Positions 44,741-56,019 of a stretch of 64,000 nucleotides of DNA are shown here, piece by piece. Below the pieces are notes generated by a model. That model searched no databases. It had not been told where the DNA came from and saw only the letters and a program-made list of their open reading frames with translations. Numbering within the stretch: the stretch's first letter is position 1; each line of letters begins with the position of its first letter. Made by a program: the position numbers and the translations under genes. Origin of the DNA: Paralichthys olivaceus (taxonomy: Eukaryota > Chordata > Actinopteri > Pleuronectiformes > Paralichthyidae); contig NC_091098.1 of the NCBI RefSeq assembly GCF_024713975.1, positions 24,668,816 through 24,732,815 of the forward strand. Direction: 5' to 3'.

Positions 44741-47598
44741 CATCTACTTTATTTATGCTGAAGTGTAAGAATGGCTATTAGCGAATTCCAGGGACTGCCG
44801 TTCAGCCGAGTAATTGTTTTTACACACAACACGAAGCCACTGCTGCTGCACTGAGAGCTGTTCATATTCACTGAACTTCAGTAAACTGGAGAATCACCGA
44901 GAGTGGTTGTCCTCGTCGTGAACTCACTTTAACGTTAATGAGCCACTGCTTCTACAGAGTCCTGGTGATTTCGGGAATTATTAGACAGATTAAAATAGTT
45001 TTTCAGATGCTTTATAGTATCTGCTGTGTCAAAGCACATTTTGGTTCCATGCGTTATTACATTCAAACTAAATGGATAAGAAAAATATATTTTCTGTCTT
45101 CACTTATTCACACTGTGATAATTGCAAATTACTGATATCCCCTATATTCAGAATCATTATGATCATTTGTCAGGTGATTTTGTCCTTGAGTGAATATGAA
45201 CAGCATCGCAATAAAAGTCTGGACCAAACAGCTTAATTATACATTCAGAGCTCCTGTTAAATATTCCTCGGACGAAATCCTGCAGACTCACAATGCCAGC
45301 TGATTTCAGTGTATCAAGGAACTGAGACTTCTCCAAATACTGTTCCTTTCAGTGGGAGAATAAGCAGATTGAATGCCTGAATAGAGCTGGAAGCTTTGTG
45401 ATATGGTGAGAGAACAAAAATATAAAATCTTGCAGATGGGTTTTTCCACAAGAGACTCTACGTTTGAAGTTTTTCTTCTTTGTCAAACGCCCAAAACGTT
45501 CTTTTTCTAAATCACAGCCTTGGATTTTAGCCCGTTAAAAAGCACCCGAATGCAATTTAAAGAAAGAAAAGATTTGATGCTGTATATTTAAATGCTGAAC
45601 GATGGTCAGAATGACATCAAAGTTAAAGAGGGAGCACGGGAGAACTTTCAAATCTGACATTTTAAAGGTTAACAAGGTAACAAACTTATTTCTCTGGCTT
45701 GGAATAATGTTTCTGCACTCAGTTACTCATGCAGGCATCTTGTCATATTTCTCTCAATTTCAGCATGTGTGCAGTAAATCCACACATTATTACAAACAGT
45801 GCAAGCTGCTGTGTTTGGGTGTGTAATTGGATAAACTCAGGGAAGGGAGCTTGTCTCAACGTTGACAGGCACACAAGGTACCGAGCTTATCTGAACAGAG
45901 TAAATTCCAGCTGTCATCCTTTCAACACTGCACCATCCAGAGGACACACATGATGTTCTTCTCACCTCTTGTGCTCCCATAAAGCTGTTCTCTCCGTCTG
46001 CTCTTTGAAAATCCACTTGAGCATGTGCCAGGCTGGCATTTGAGCGGAAGTCATTGTGTGACAGGCACAAAGAAAGCGGGGAGGTAGGAGTTTACCGTGG
46101 GCAGCCGGTCGAGAAAGGTGGAGTGAGTCCACAAAACAAGGTGACTAATATTGCACTGAAGCCCCAAGGACATTTTTGTTCTTTTGCTGGGGTTGAAAAT
46201 GAGGTAGCACCTTTTTTCGCGGCAGAAGAAAGCTGTGAGTTCTCGTAGGCTTATCACTCACGTGTCAGTTTGAGTTTGTCAGACTGATGTCGCCAGAGGA
46301 GTTTTTCTGTGTCAGCCATTCCTGTTACATTATTAAACTCCAGAAGTTTTAAAGGGTAGTTCAAGAGGCCACATCACAGTGAAACTTATAATCTGCGACA
46401 TGTGTTTTTGTCTGAATACAATATTCTAATGGAAAATCCAGAGCAAAACCATAAGTAGAGTATTTTACAAGGTATCTAAACAGATTCTGCTTGTGAATAA
46501 ACAGAGTCTGTAGGCGAGGGACAAGATTTGGGGGCTGGAAGCTTCTGGTTTCCTTTTTCTAGTTTGACGAATCATGTTTGAGCAGCTTAGCTGGTAAACT
46601 GCAGGCGGAACACCTTGACCGACATGCATCAGCTTTTTAATTTATCTGCATTCATAGGCCGAAAGCTGTTCATGTTTCATTAAACAACATGGAAGAAACA
46701 CACCAAACATATGATGTAATGATGATATTCAAAGAAGAGCAGCTACATTTGTGAGTTCAGACGTGTTTCTAGTCATGTATGAGTTTAAATACAACATCCG
46801 TTCACTGACTCACACTCTGCCTCATGTTTTCTCGAGTCACTCTGGGATTTCACCTTTTTATTTATTTAAATGTGACTCTGTCTGTGCACTGGTGGGACTT
46901 GCAAGTCATGGTTGATTTTGGAGGCTCCCAGTAATACCAGTGGTGAAAAAGTAATTTGTATGCAGCTGGAGAATGAACTTCTCCCTCAGAAGGTCGACTC
47001 TGGGCAAGAACCATCTTCCTGACCTCCATCCGGCCTGTCGGGGCTGGATTCTGCATTTTTTAAATTTTGTTTTGTTTACTTTAGCGCCTCCGCCCGCGCC
47101 ATGACACGGGAAGAATGAGTAAATGTTGAAGCAGATAAATTAAATGTGACACGGAGGTAAAAAATAAAAACAATAGCAAAGAAACTACCAGAGAGATGGA
47201 AGTCTCATATAGTTATGAATGAAATAAAATAAAACATGTGGTTTAATTACGATAAATAACATATAATACTCATAAAAAAGTGATTGCATACATTAAAAAA
47301 AATATTCTTGACTTTATGTATTTCAATTACATATTAAATTTCCATGTAATTTAATTATTAAATAATGTAAATGGTCACATTTAATGAAGTCAACTGTCAG
47401 ATTCATAAAAATAATCCCATCAAATATTTTTGATAAAACTTTAAGTTTGTTTAATTTCGACTTCTGTCAAAAACAAACTCTGGAGCACGTGGTTATTACT
47501 GATGCTGTGACAGATGATTCCACAGCGACATCTTGTGGTCGGGAGGAGACACTGCAGCTCAGGTACTTCCTGGTGCTGATGTTAGCGCTGATCGCAGG

Positions 47599-47636
47599 TT
47601 GTTGTTGTTGTTGTTGTTTTGTTGTTGTTGTTGTTT
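47599..47636 (+). repeat. (GTT)n trinucleotide repeat
   Basis: About twelve GTT units with one TTTT interruption, about 950 bases before the mul1 start codon. Confidence 0.9.
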
Positions 47637-48120
47637 CGTTGGTTCTGTGAACTCAGCGACGAGAGACTGAGCGACAACAGGTTTGACAAACATTTCTGAA
47701 CAGATATCAAACTGGTTTGTAACGCGACAGCTAACGGGCTTCTTTTAAACCATGGGTCCTGTCATGCTAGCGCAGTTAGCCGAGGCACCGCTAGCGAACG
47801 GCTAGTTTGAGCTAAGTAAGCCAGTTAGCTTAAGTCAGGGAAGAAACGAAACTACCGACGTGTCAGTGTTCGAACTGTTGATAACTGACTCCGGTTGATA
47901 ACTAGAGAGTGGAGCCAAGTCACTGATCAGATTCAACTGACTTCAACATCACAACAAACAGAGCTAGCGTAATGTTAGCTCTGGGTCCCTGCCATAGGAA
48001 ATACATGAATAGTTTATAAAGTGTGTATCTCTACATACAGTTTGTTTTCAGTCTGTGGTTTGTGCAGTGGCTCTGAAAGTCAGTTCACCTTTAGTTCAAG
48101 TGTAAGTTAAAACCCAGTGA

Positions 48121-48271
48121 GATGAATAGAAAGATAGATAGATAGATAGATGAATAGATATATATATAGATAGATAGATAGAAAGATAGACTGATGAATA
48201 TATAGATAGATAGACAGATAGATGAATAGATAGATAGATAGACAGATAGATGAATAGATAGATAGATAGAT
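48121..48271. repeat. (GATA)n tetranucleotide repeat, compound
   Basis: About 150 bases of GATA units mixed with GATGAATA, GACA and TATATA variants. It directly adjoins a retroposon end at 48271. It lies about 310 bases upstream of the mul1 start codon and is likely highly variable in length. Confidence 0.93.
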
Positions 48272-48304
48272 ACTTTATTGATCCAGAGGGAAATGTGGGC
48301 ATCC
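48271..48304 (-). mobile_element. 3' end of a retroposon with an ATCT-repeat tail
   Basis: On the minus strand the sequence reads CACATTTCCCTCTGGATCAA then TAAAGTATCTATCTATC. That is the well-known fish retroposon end CTCTGGATCAATAAAGT running into an ATCT tail. Only the end is clear; the body on the higher-coordinate side is truncated or too diverged to see. I infer a non-LTR retrotransposon or SINE. Confidence 0.6.
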
Positions 48305-48580
48305 AATATCACATAAAACAGTCAAACACAACCACATAAGAATAATGAAAGGTCAAAATCAGTCAAAGACATATGTGCTAATGGAGATCGTGACGATACA
48401 GATATTTATTTACAAGGTGTTTGAAGGACGCATGTAACCGAGTACTGAAGCCAAAGATCAATAACTGAAGATGAACAAAGTTGTGCATTAGTTTTAAATG
48501 GCCTGTGATATGATGATCCCTCTGAAAGGCAGCGTTTAAAATGATAATTCTGTTACAGCAGCACTGCTGCGGATCGCAGG

Positions 48581-50358
48581 ATGGACTCCGGTGGGAAACC
48601 CTCGACTGCACAGATAGTGGTTTTAGCCACCAGCTCCGCCCTGACCGGCCTCTTCTACACCATCTACAAGAACAGAGCGACGACGGTTGCCAGACTAAAG
48701 GTCGGCCACGTTTCTGCTCACTCCGTCTCTGTCCCGTTAATGTCACCAGTGTGTGAATTTATTTTCCACGTGTTAATCTTCAAAGTTTGTCTCGACAGGA
48801 AGCCAAGAAAGTATCCATTGACAAGGATTTGAATAACATCCTGTCTGAAACTCCGGGTAGATGTGTCCCCTACGCAGTCATAGAAGGTGAGTTGAGCCTG
48901 AAATAAACATACTGTCTTTTCAATCAGTCAAAACCTTTATCTGCGGAATAACCTCTAACCTATTCTATTAAATCATGCATTTATATTTATATATTTTTCA
49001 CTTATCGCACACTGCAGGTGCCGTGAGGAATGTGAAGGAAACTCTGAGTAGTCAGTTTGTTGATAACTGCAAAGGCGTCATTGAAAGACTGACGCTGAAG
49101 GAGGAGAAGATGGTGTGGAACCGCACCACCCACCTCTGGTAAGTACGTCATCGAGAGTAATGCTTGTCTGAATGTGGTAAATACACCCCAAGATCTTATT
49201 AGCTCTCAAGTGCTGTTGTGTTAAAGTGCAACGGAAATGAATTTTTTTTTTTTTTTTTTTAATAGCAATCATGACCTGCTCTGTAAATCACTTATTCTCT
49301 GAATCACTGAGGCTTGATTCAGCCAACGTCAGTCGGGTAAAAAGAATAAGACACTGTTGACACTCCATGTTAAAATGGACAATTAAATGTGATTTCATTT
49401 GGATTTTAAAGTGACAGACACACACACATATGATTTGCTTCTTCCGGCATCTGCAATACTTTTTGTTTTCTCCGTCATTAGTCCATCAAACGTCTGTTGA
49501 GCAAACAAAAACATTTCAAGACTTTGATGGAAATTTTTGGACCGATCAACTGATTGATGATCACTAATTGAACAATAATGTGTTGCAGCCTTTAAATAAA
49601 CACTAGTAACTGGGATATTTCTGAACAGGAACAGCACAGAGAAAGTCATCCACCAGCGCACCAACACGGTCCCATTTGCCCTCGGGTCTCACGATGAGGA
49701 CGTCTCTGCGTTTGTGCGGGTTATACGTCCGCTGGACGCTGCAGAGTTGGACCTGGAGACCACCTACGAGAACTTCCACCCAACAGTCCAGTCCCTGTCC
49801 AGTGTTATTGGCCACTTCATCAGCGGGGAACGACCCAAGGGCATCCACGAAACCGAGGAGATGCTGCGGGTGGGAGACAGCGTCACGGGGGTGGGAGAGC
49901 TGGTGCTGGACAACAACCTCATCAAGCTCCAACCTCCAAAGCAGGGCTTCCGTTACTTCCTCACCCGGCTGGACTACGAGTCTCTCCTGAAGAAGCAGGC
50001 GAAGAGTGTGAGACTGTGGAGGATTCTGGCTCTCGTCTCCGGCGTCACCGCCTGTTCGATCTTCATCTACATCCTGTGGAAGAGATACGTTCTTCACAAG
50101 CAGAGCAGGAAGGAGAAGAGCATGCTGGAGGAATTCAAGGAGCAGCAGAAGAAACGCATGCGTGAACTTAACATCGAGGAAAGCAGCGTGTCGCCCACCA
50201 GCTGTACTGTGTGCCTGAGCCAGGAGCGCTCCTGCGTGTTCCTGGAGTGTGGCCACGTGTGTGCGTGTGCTCAGTGCTACGACGGCCTGCCACAGCCAAA
50301 GAAATGCCCCATCTGCAGGGCAACTATAGACAGAGTGGTGCCTCTGTACAACAGCTAA
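48581..50358 (+). CDS. mul1: MUL1, mitochondrial outer-membrane E3 ubiquitin-protein ligase 1
   Basis: Four exons, 48581-48700, 48799-48886, 49018-49138 and 49629-50358, join in frame to 352 residues, the length of human MUL1. A first membrane segment lies at about residues 11-29 and a second at about 241-260. Between them is the GIDE/BAM domain facing the intermembrane space, with family blocks VPYAVIEG, MVWNRTTHLW, IHQRTNTVPF and ERPKGIHETEEML. The C-terminal RING finger faces the cytosol: Cys302, Cys305, Cys317, His319, Cys336 and Cys339 are present at the human positions, and the protein ends VPLYNS. The family ubiquitylates or sumoylates mitochondrial substrates such as mitofusin and DRP1 and acts in mitochondrial dynamics and mitophagy. 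The start codon is chosen by homology. The first donor (GTCGGC) is weak and intron 1 is only 98 bases. The gene diverges from fam43b and converges with vwa5b1. Confidence 0.97.
49242..49260 (+). repeat. Poly-T tract in mul1 intron 3
   Basis: A run of 19 T, about 370 bases before the exon 4 acceptor. It could be a homopolymer slip or the poly(A) tail of a tiny minus-strand retroposon; no element body is visible. Confidence 0.85.
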
Positions 50359-50509
50359 TGTGGCCATTTCACACACAGAGACTATACTCAGCATTTTACA
50401 CTCACGTCCTTCACAAACTGTCGTCTGCGGCTCGAGATGATTAATAGCTGCAGTTTTTGTTTTGTTTTTCTTCCCCATGAAATGGTGGAATCATATTTGG
50501 AAAGTATAA

Positions 50510-50576
50510 TTCATCTTGATAAAGAAAATGGAATCCCTTCTTTCATCTTGATAAAGAAAATTAAATTCCTTCTTTC
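50510..50576 (+). repeat. Two-copy tandem duplication in the mul1 3' UTR
   Basis: The unit TTCATCTTGATAAAGAAAAT, followed by about 12 more bases including CCTTCTT, occurs twice in a row with about three differences. It lies between the mul1 stop codon and its poly(A) signal. Confidence 0.88.
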
Positions 50577-50796
50577 AGCCTGTGTTACGATGACATTTTT
50601 TTCTCTATACACATGAATTCTGATCAGATAAGTCATTGCTAAGAAAGAGGAAAGAAAGAAAACATGCAATTAAAAGCATCTGAATACATATTAAAGTAAT
50701 GTGAATCAAAAGTGTATGACTAAAAACATGACAAAGTCACGTTATCACTTTATAAGCTCATTATTTATTTTATTTCATGTAAATTGAATCAATCAT

Positions 50797-50802
50797 AATA
50801 AA
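50797..50802 (+). terminator. mul1 poly(A) signal AATAAA
   Basis: A canonical AATAAA 439 bases after the stop codon, followed within 60 bases by T/G-rich sequence. It is the first perfect hexamer downstream, so it is the likely 3' end of the transcript. Confidence 0.6.
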
Positions 50803-53297
50803 ACGGAAGTATGAAAACGTGCTTCACTGCATTTGAGTTAATGTATTTAGTAACTTTATGATAATTTCTACAAATGTCTCTGCTGTTGCAAGACTCAATC
50901 CATTTCACAATCATGTTCATCTCAGGATTTTTGAGCATATTTTGTTCTTTTAGTCTCAAAACTTGATTTGAAAATGTGAACAGGTTTTTCCAATCATTTC
51001 TTAAGTGCTTCACATTTCTGTGTCAGAGTGTAAAGCGTGAGATCAGGTGATCAGAGGTGTTGGAGGGGATTAATTGTACTAAGCTCCGTCTAGTTCTGCA
51101 GAGACGTGGGCCGGCCGACCTGAACGTGTGCTTCTGTTTTCATTATCCACCTGATAATAAAAGCATGTGTGAAAAATGTGTAAACCAAAGAGCACTGGTT
51201 CTGGGACGAACTCTTAAATCATCAGATCGTCAAATGAACTCACTCTAAAACCTCATTAAAGACAAACGATGACACAAACTGTCACAGTCACTGTGCAAAT
51301 TAAAGAGGAAACTGAGAGGAAGCTTTCTGCCAGGAGAGGGGGGTGTGAGCCTGAGAACATCAGGGGCGCAGGATTTAGAAGAGAAATAAAAACGCAGAGC
51401 CAAAATCTCCCCCAGTGAAAGCAGCTGTTTTAACTCCTGCAAACTGCCTGTGCATGAAAAGAACATTTCATTTTTACAGTCATCAACCTTTATTTCTCCC
51501 TTTTGCTTTTTCATAAACCAGATGATTCCCTCGAGCAGAGTTTCAGCTTTTGAAGACAGACCACGAGAAAATTCTTCTGCTCGATTCAATTTAATGCCGG
51601 CAGGGAGGCACATCCACCTCCAGGGGAGGTCGACTGTTACTCAGTTTGAGCACTGGTCCTCTGTGCTTTCAAATTATTCTGTGTTATTCACTGAAAAAAA
51701 TCCATCTTATCTCCACATTATGCCACGAAACCTCAGTTGTATTATTTAACGTTACTCTGGGACCGTGGCATTAACATTACATTAGTATTCAGTGGCCGGC
51801 CCACGGATCTATTTTCCAGCAGTGAGCTGATGCTGAGCTAAATGTCAGATATACAGTGTAATCAGAGTATTATTCTCTCCTTCCTGCTGCATGTATTGAC
51901 GCTGATAAAAGCCAATTTACCACCAGGCCTAACTGAGCTGCAGCTACTGCTTCAGCATCTCCGCCAGCCGTGTTCATTTGTTAATTGTTTGTTTGTTTGT
52001 AAGCAAGAAGGAAGGATGTGACATAGCTCAAAAAAAGAATCCATTAAATCATCTGGTGCCGATTCTAAGATGGAACCTTAAACTTTAAAATAATAAAAAC
52101 TGCTTTTACCATAAACGTTCTCTGTGATTTCAAACTATGTTAAAATTATTTAATTGTTATTAATTATTGCAACGAATGTGCAACTGTGAATGTTTAGTGG
52201 TTTATAAATTTATTTTTGTGCAAATGTGCTGCAGCTGTTTCCTGTTAATTGCTTATATCTAAACACACAATAATCAATTTACTACTAATAAATGCATTAA
52301 CAGCTTATGAACCTTTTTATAAATGGTGCTTATCAGAAAATCTCTATTTCCAGATGTTTACCTCGGGCTCTGACTTCATCTTTTTTTAAAAGTTTGACTA
52401 CAGAGATCAAGCAATGATATATAAACCTCAAGATCGCACTCATGAAAACACTCGTTCAGCCACTAGTTGCGCATTAACAAATCAGTTTCTCATTGTGCTG
52501 CTAAACATGAAAGCATCAGCTCTGGTCCGACACCATGGAAACACGTCAATTTAGCAGCAGGAGCTGTCACTGTACTGAACCATCAAAGACATTCCCTCTA
52601 TTATTCTCCACTTAAGAGGCCCGTGCAAGAACCGCATGATAAGAGCTGTACACAGGCTTAATGATGGAGGTGAGATGTTTGCCGCTCACCCTTTACTCTG
52701 GGATGAAGGCCATTAGCAATTTAAAGGAGAATCGCATTTTCCTGCACATGCACCGATCGCCCGTGTTTCAGATCCTCGCAGCTCAAACGGCAGTCGACAG
52801 CAGCACGAGCCTGTAAATCAGGTCGGACACGTTTCTTCCTCAAACGCTCAAAATAATCAGGCGGACACTGATGTGACCGGCACATGATTACTGAGTAATC
52901 TGCTCCGACAGTCACGGAAACTAGCACCTGAATCTTCTTATCAAAGCGACGCCATGTTGCTGCTTTCAGATTCGCACCGAACTCCGGAGAACCTCCGGGG
53001 TTTCTCCGCAGGGGCTGCATTTGTGAAAGAGTGGGAGCCTCCGGAGTTTCTGTGGACTTTCTCCGCCTGGCCTGCTGATATAAAAACAAGCAGCGACTCT
53101 CGGAGGATTCCCCGTGAGCGAGCGGGGCTGAGCTTGATGTCGCTTCTAACACACAACAGCGTCAAAATGAAAATAAAAATATATCTCCGCCTGAAAAAGT
53201 GGTGAGAAGAATAAATATATTCTTCTCACCACAGTAACTGAACCTTCAAACTAATCTCAAAGCTGCTGTTTTAAAGCTGGAGGCGGGATGGAGAAAG

Positions 53298-53440
53298 TTC
53301 TGGTTCAAATCCCAATTGTTTGCATGTTCTCACCTTGTTTGCGTGGGTTTTCTCCAGCGTCCTCCCACCGTCCAAGCACACATTAGGTTCAGGTTCATTG
53401 GAGCTTGTAAATTGACTGTAGGTGTGAATGTAAGAGTGAA
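53298..53440 (+). repeat. Teleost interspersed repeat, family E
   Basis: TCTGGTTCAAATCCCAATT, TTTGCATGTTCTCACCTTG, GCGTGGGTTTTCTCC, TCCTCCCACCGTCCAAG and AAATTGACTGTAGGTGTGAA follow the order of a repeat very common in fish genomes. It has no coding capacity and is moderately diverged. A short reverse copy is at 5550-5614. Confidence 0.75.
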
Positions 53441-55974
53441 AGTTTGTCTGCATAAAGAAGTTGAACAGTGTTTTCAAAAGACTTGCTTGTGTTGCCCACG
53501 TGCTCTTGTGCAACCTCTGATTATCTGGATGACTGTAAATCTTCACTGATACGTTAGTTGTTTAACTGTGTAAGATTTTTAAACTCTGCCGGCGACACTG
53601 AGCCGAATAACATCCTGGCGTCTACAGTATGTGTTGGTTCAGAAGTCTGTGGCGGCTGTTGTACACAAACATTAAGACCGACTCACTTCTAAAGCCGAGA
53701 TGTAAATAAGAGCCTTATGCTCAGTGTCAGCGAGAGTCTCCAGTGCAGCTCAAGTGTCCTTGAGTCAAACCCTTGAGTCTCAGCCAGCCGTCAGAGAGTC
53801 TTCAAGGTTTGTTGAGCTAGAGTAAAACACACAGAGTCTATTAGGAGAGAGAAGAGGAGCTGTTTATTATTTACTACTTACAGTACGGAGTAATACAATA
53901 TATAAGAGACTGGGATTTATAGAAGAGAGGTGCCAGTACGTGCAGGATTCAGACGATTCAACCAATAAATTCACAATATATAACAATTCCTTATATAAGT
54001 GTGTGAAGAAAACTGGTCTATTTATGTGTTTTGATGACTTGTATATTTCTGACACATTGATTTGATCATTTATCATTTTATCGTTATCGGGACAAAATGG
54101 AATTCATTTATAAACCAGTGATGATTTCATAACTAGATAAACATAACTAGTGGATCATTACGATCGTAACGTGAGTAAAACTTTAAAACATCCATGAACC
54201 ATTTGCTCCTGAGACACATCAGGCAGATTTTCATCTAAACAACAACTCCCATGATCCCACGCTGCTTCACGACATCATCAAACTAGGTCTTTTGTCATTG
54301 TTTTGATTGAGAGACCCCTGGGGGCCAAGGTCAGGTATTGAACATTTATCCCTTTGTTGCAGCTGCAAACTGAAAGTAGCAGAAACCTGAGACACTTAAA
54401 TGTGTTTATTTACAGAAAGGTTCTACAACTTAAAGACGAAAAGATCCCTGGGAAACACAACAAATCCAAATCACATCAGAGAAAGAAAAAAAAGAAACAG
54501 CACAAAACTAGAAACTCTGCAGCCTAACCACAAGCTGCTGCCACCCCCCCCCTTCACTGCTGACTGGCCTTTAGCTTTATAGCCTCACCTGCCTGGAACC
54601 TACCACCTGCTCTGGTAAGTTTAAGCTGAGCTAAACAGAGAAACAAACAGGAACCACACTCAGGACAAGACCACGTTTGAACTCTGCTCTACTGCGGACC
54701 TCACAACTCAATCTACCTGCACTCATACAGAAGATCATTGCAATAAGTTGACTCAACTGAAATCCAACGCAGCAGACTTCACCCGTTCTCCGTCACCTTG
54801 AGTCCGCCCAGCTCCTCCTTTCTCAGAGACCTGATCACGCAAACCTGCTGTCACTCTCCCTGATTGAGCTGCTGACGCCCGGCAAGACTTCAGTAAAACA
54901 GAGCAACGTCACAAACGTGACCACCTGAACTGTTAACACATGAAAAATATGTTTTAATCACATTAATGAATGAGTGAAGTGTCATGGCTGACGGCTCAGA
55001 CTGATTGGCTTCGCTACCGTGGCTCCATCAAACCCGATTGCTCCTGGCTCCAATATACAAGATTGTTTGTATTAGGGATATTTTAGCTTCAGTCCTCAAG
55101 GTGGAGACACTTTGTCTGTCTTTATTTACAATCTGTGACATTGTCCTGCACGCACCCAGCCAGGGTATCGAATCAAATGTTAACTGATCTTGTGAGTTTA
55201 ATCCAAACTATCAATAATGTGATTTAAAACTTTAATTTTAAATTTTTAAAGCTCCTCATTTAAAAATATTGCTGTGTCTCGGGGGCCTCGTCCTCCGCAG
55301 GTTGCATTCAAAGACTGATTGCGTCGCAGCAGCGAAACTAAACTGTCCTTTTTCAAGCAACTGGTTCTTTCTGAGGGAAACCCATCTCAGGATTACTGCA
55401 CATGGGTGACAAAGCTAACGAGCTCGCTGCAGCTATAGTTGGCTGAGCTACAGAAAGTGCAGCCACTGAAACTAGCTAACTAGCAACAGCAGCGGCTGAG
55501 ACGAGCTGGTGATGAAAATCAGAAATCCTCCTCCGTAGCCTCGACCGTCTCATGAAGATGAAGAGTCAGTAGAGAATAAGTTTGTTATAGTAGATAAAGA
55601 AATTACATCTGGGACCAAAGCAAAACAAACGTCATCCAGATCATTTTCCTTGCAGCACTTACTTGCTGATTGACCTCATTAGAAAAAACACTAATGGTTG
55701 CCATAGGAACTGCTAATCATCCTCTTAACCCGTCCTCCGCAAAGTCGAGACAACGTTCATTTATTGCACCCTGTGACTTACCTCTGCACGAGCCTTCAGC
55801 CAGACAGTGCAATTACTTAAACCAGCCATTTACGTGCACATTAAACTGCTGATATAGTGGCCCTGGATTTTATTAGACACCCGCCTCCATTTGGCGCCCG
55901 GAAGAGATTAAGTAGCAGGAATGTAAACGTATAATTGTAGGTAACTGTCGCTCAAGATAAACTGTCAGCAGACC

Positions 55975-55977
55975 TGT

Positions 55978-56008
<31 letters not shown>

Positions 56009-56019
56009 GGGGGGGGGGG
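55975..56019 (+). repeat. (TG)n followed by a 28-G tract
   Basis: Eight to nine TG units run into an uninterrupted run of about 28 G. A tract this long could form a G-quadruplex, and its exact length is hard to sequence, so the count may be an assembly artefact. Confidence 0.9.

Larger units (their letters stand above)
42465..47598. other. Intergenic DNA between fam43b and mul1
   Basis: Apart from the repeat fragments at 43480-43560 and 44600-44740, I see no gene, RNA gene or clear regulatory element. The 47100-47380 part is very AT-rich. Confidence 0.45.

Noticed and set aside
48091..48312. Ser/Tyr/Leu-rich open frames on the minus strand
   Set aside because: They are translations of the GATA/TATC microsatellite.
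49603..50478. Long minus-strand open frame of 291 codons
   Set aside because: It is the antisense shadow of the last mul1 exon. The plus-strand RING protein explains the sequence, and the antisense product resembles nothing.
52721..53205. Opposed open frames of 143 (minus) and 83 (plus) codons in a GC-rich patch
   Set aside because: Neither shows a domain or splice context, and both strands are equally open, as expected from base composition. The patch may still be regulatory.
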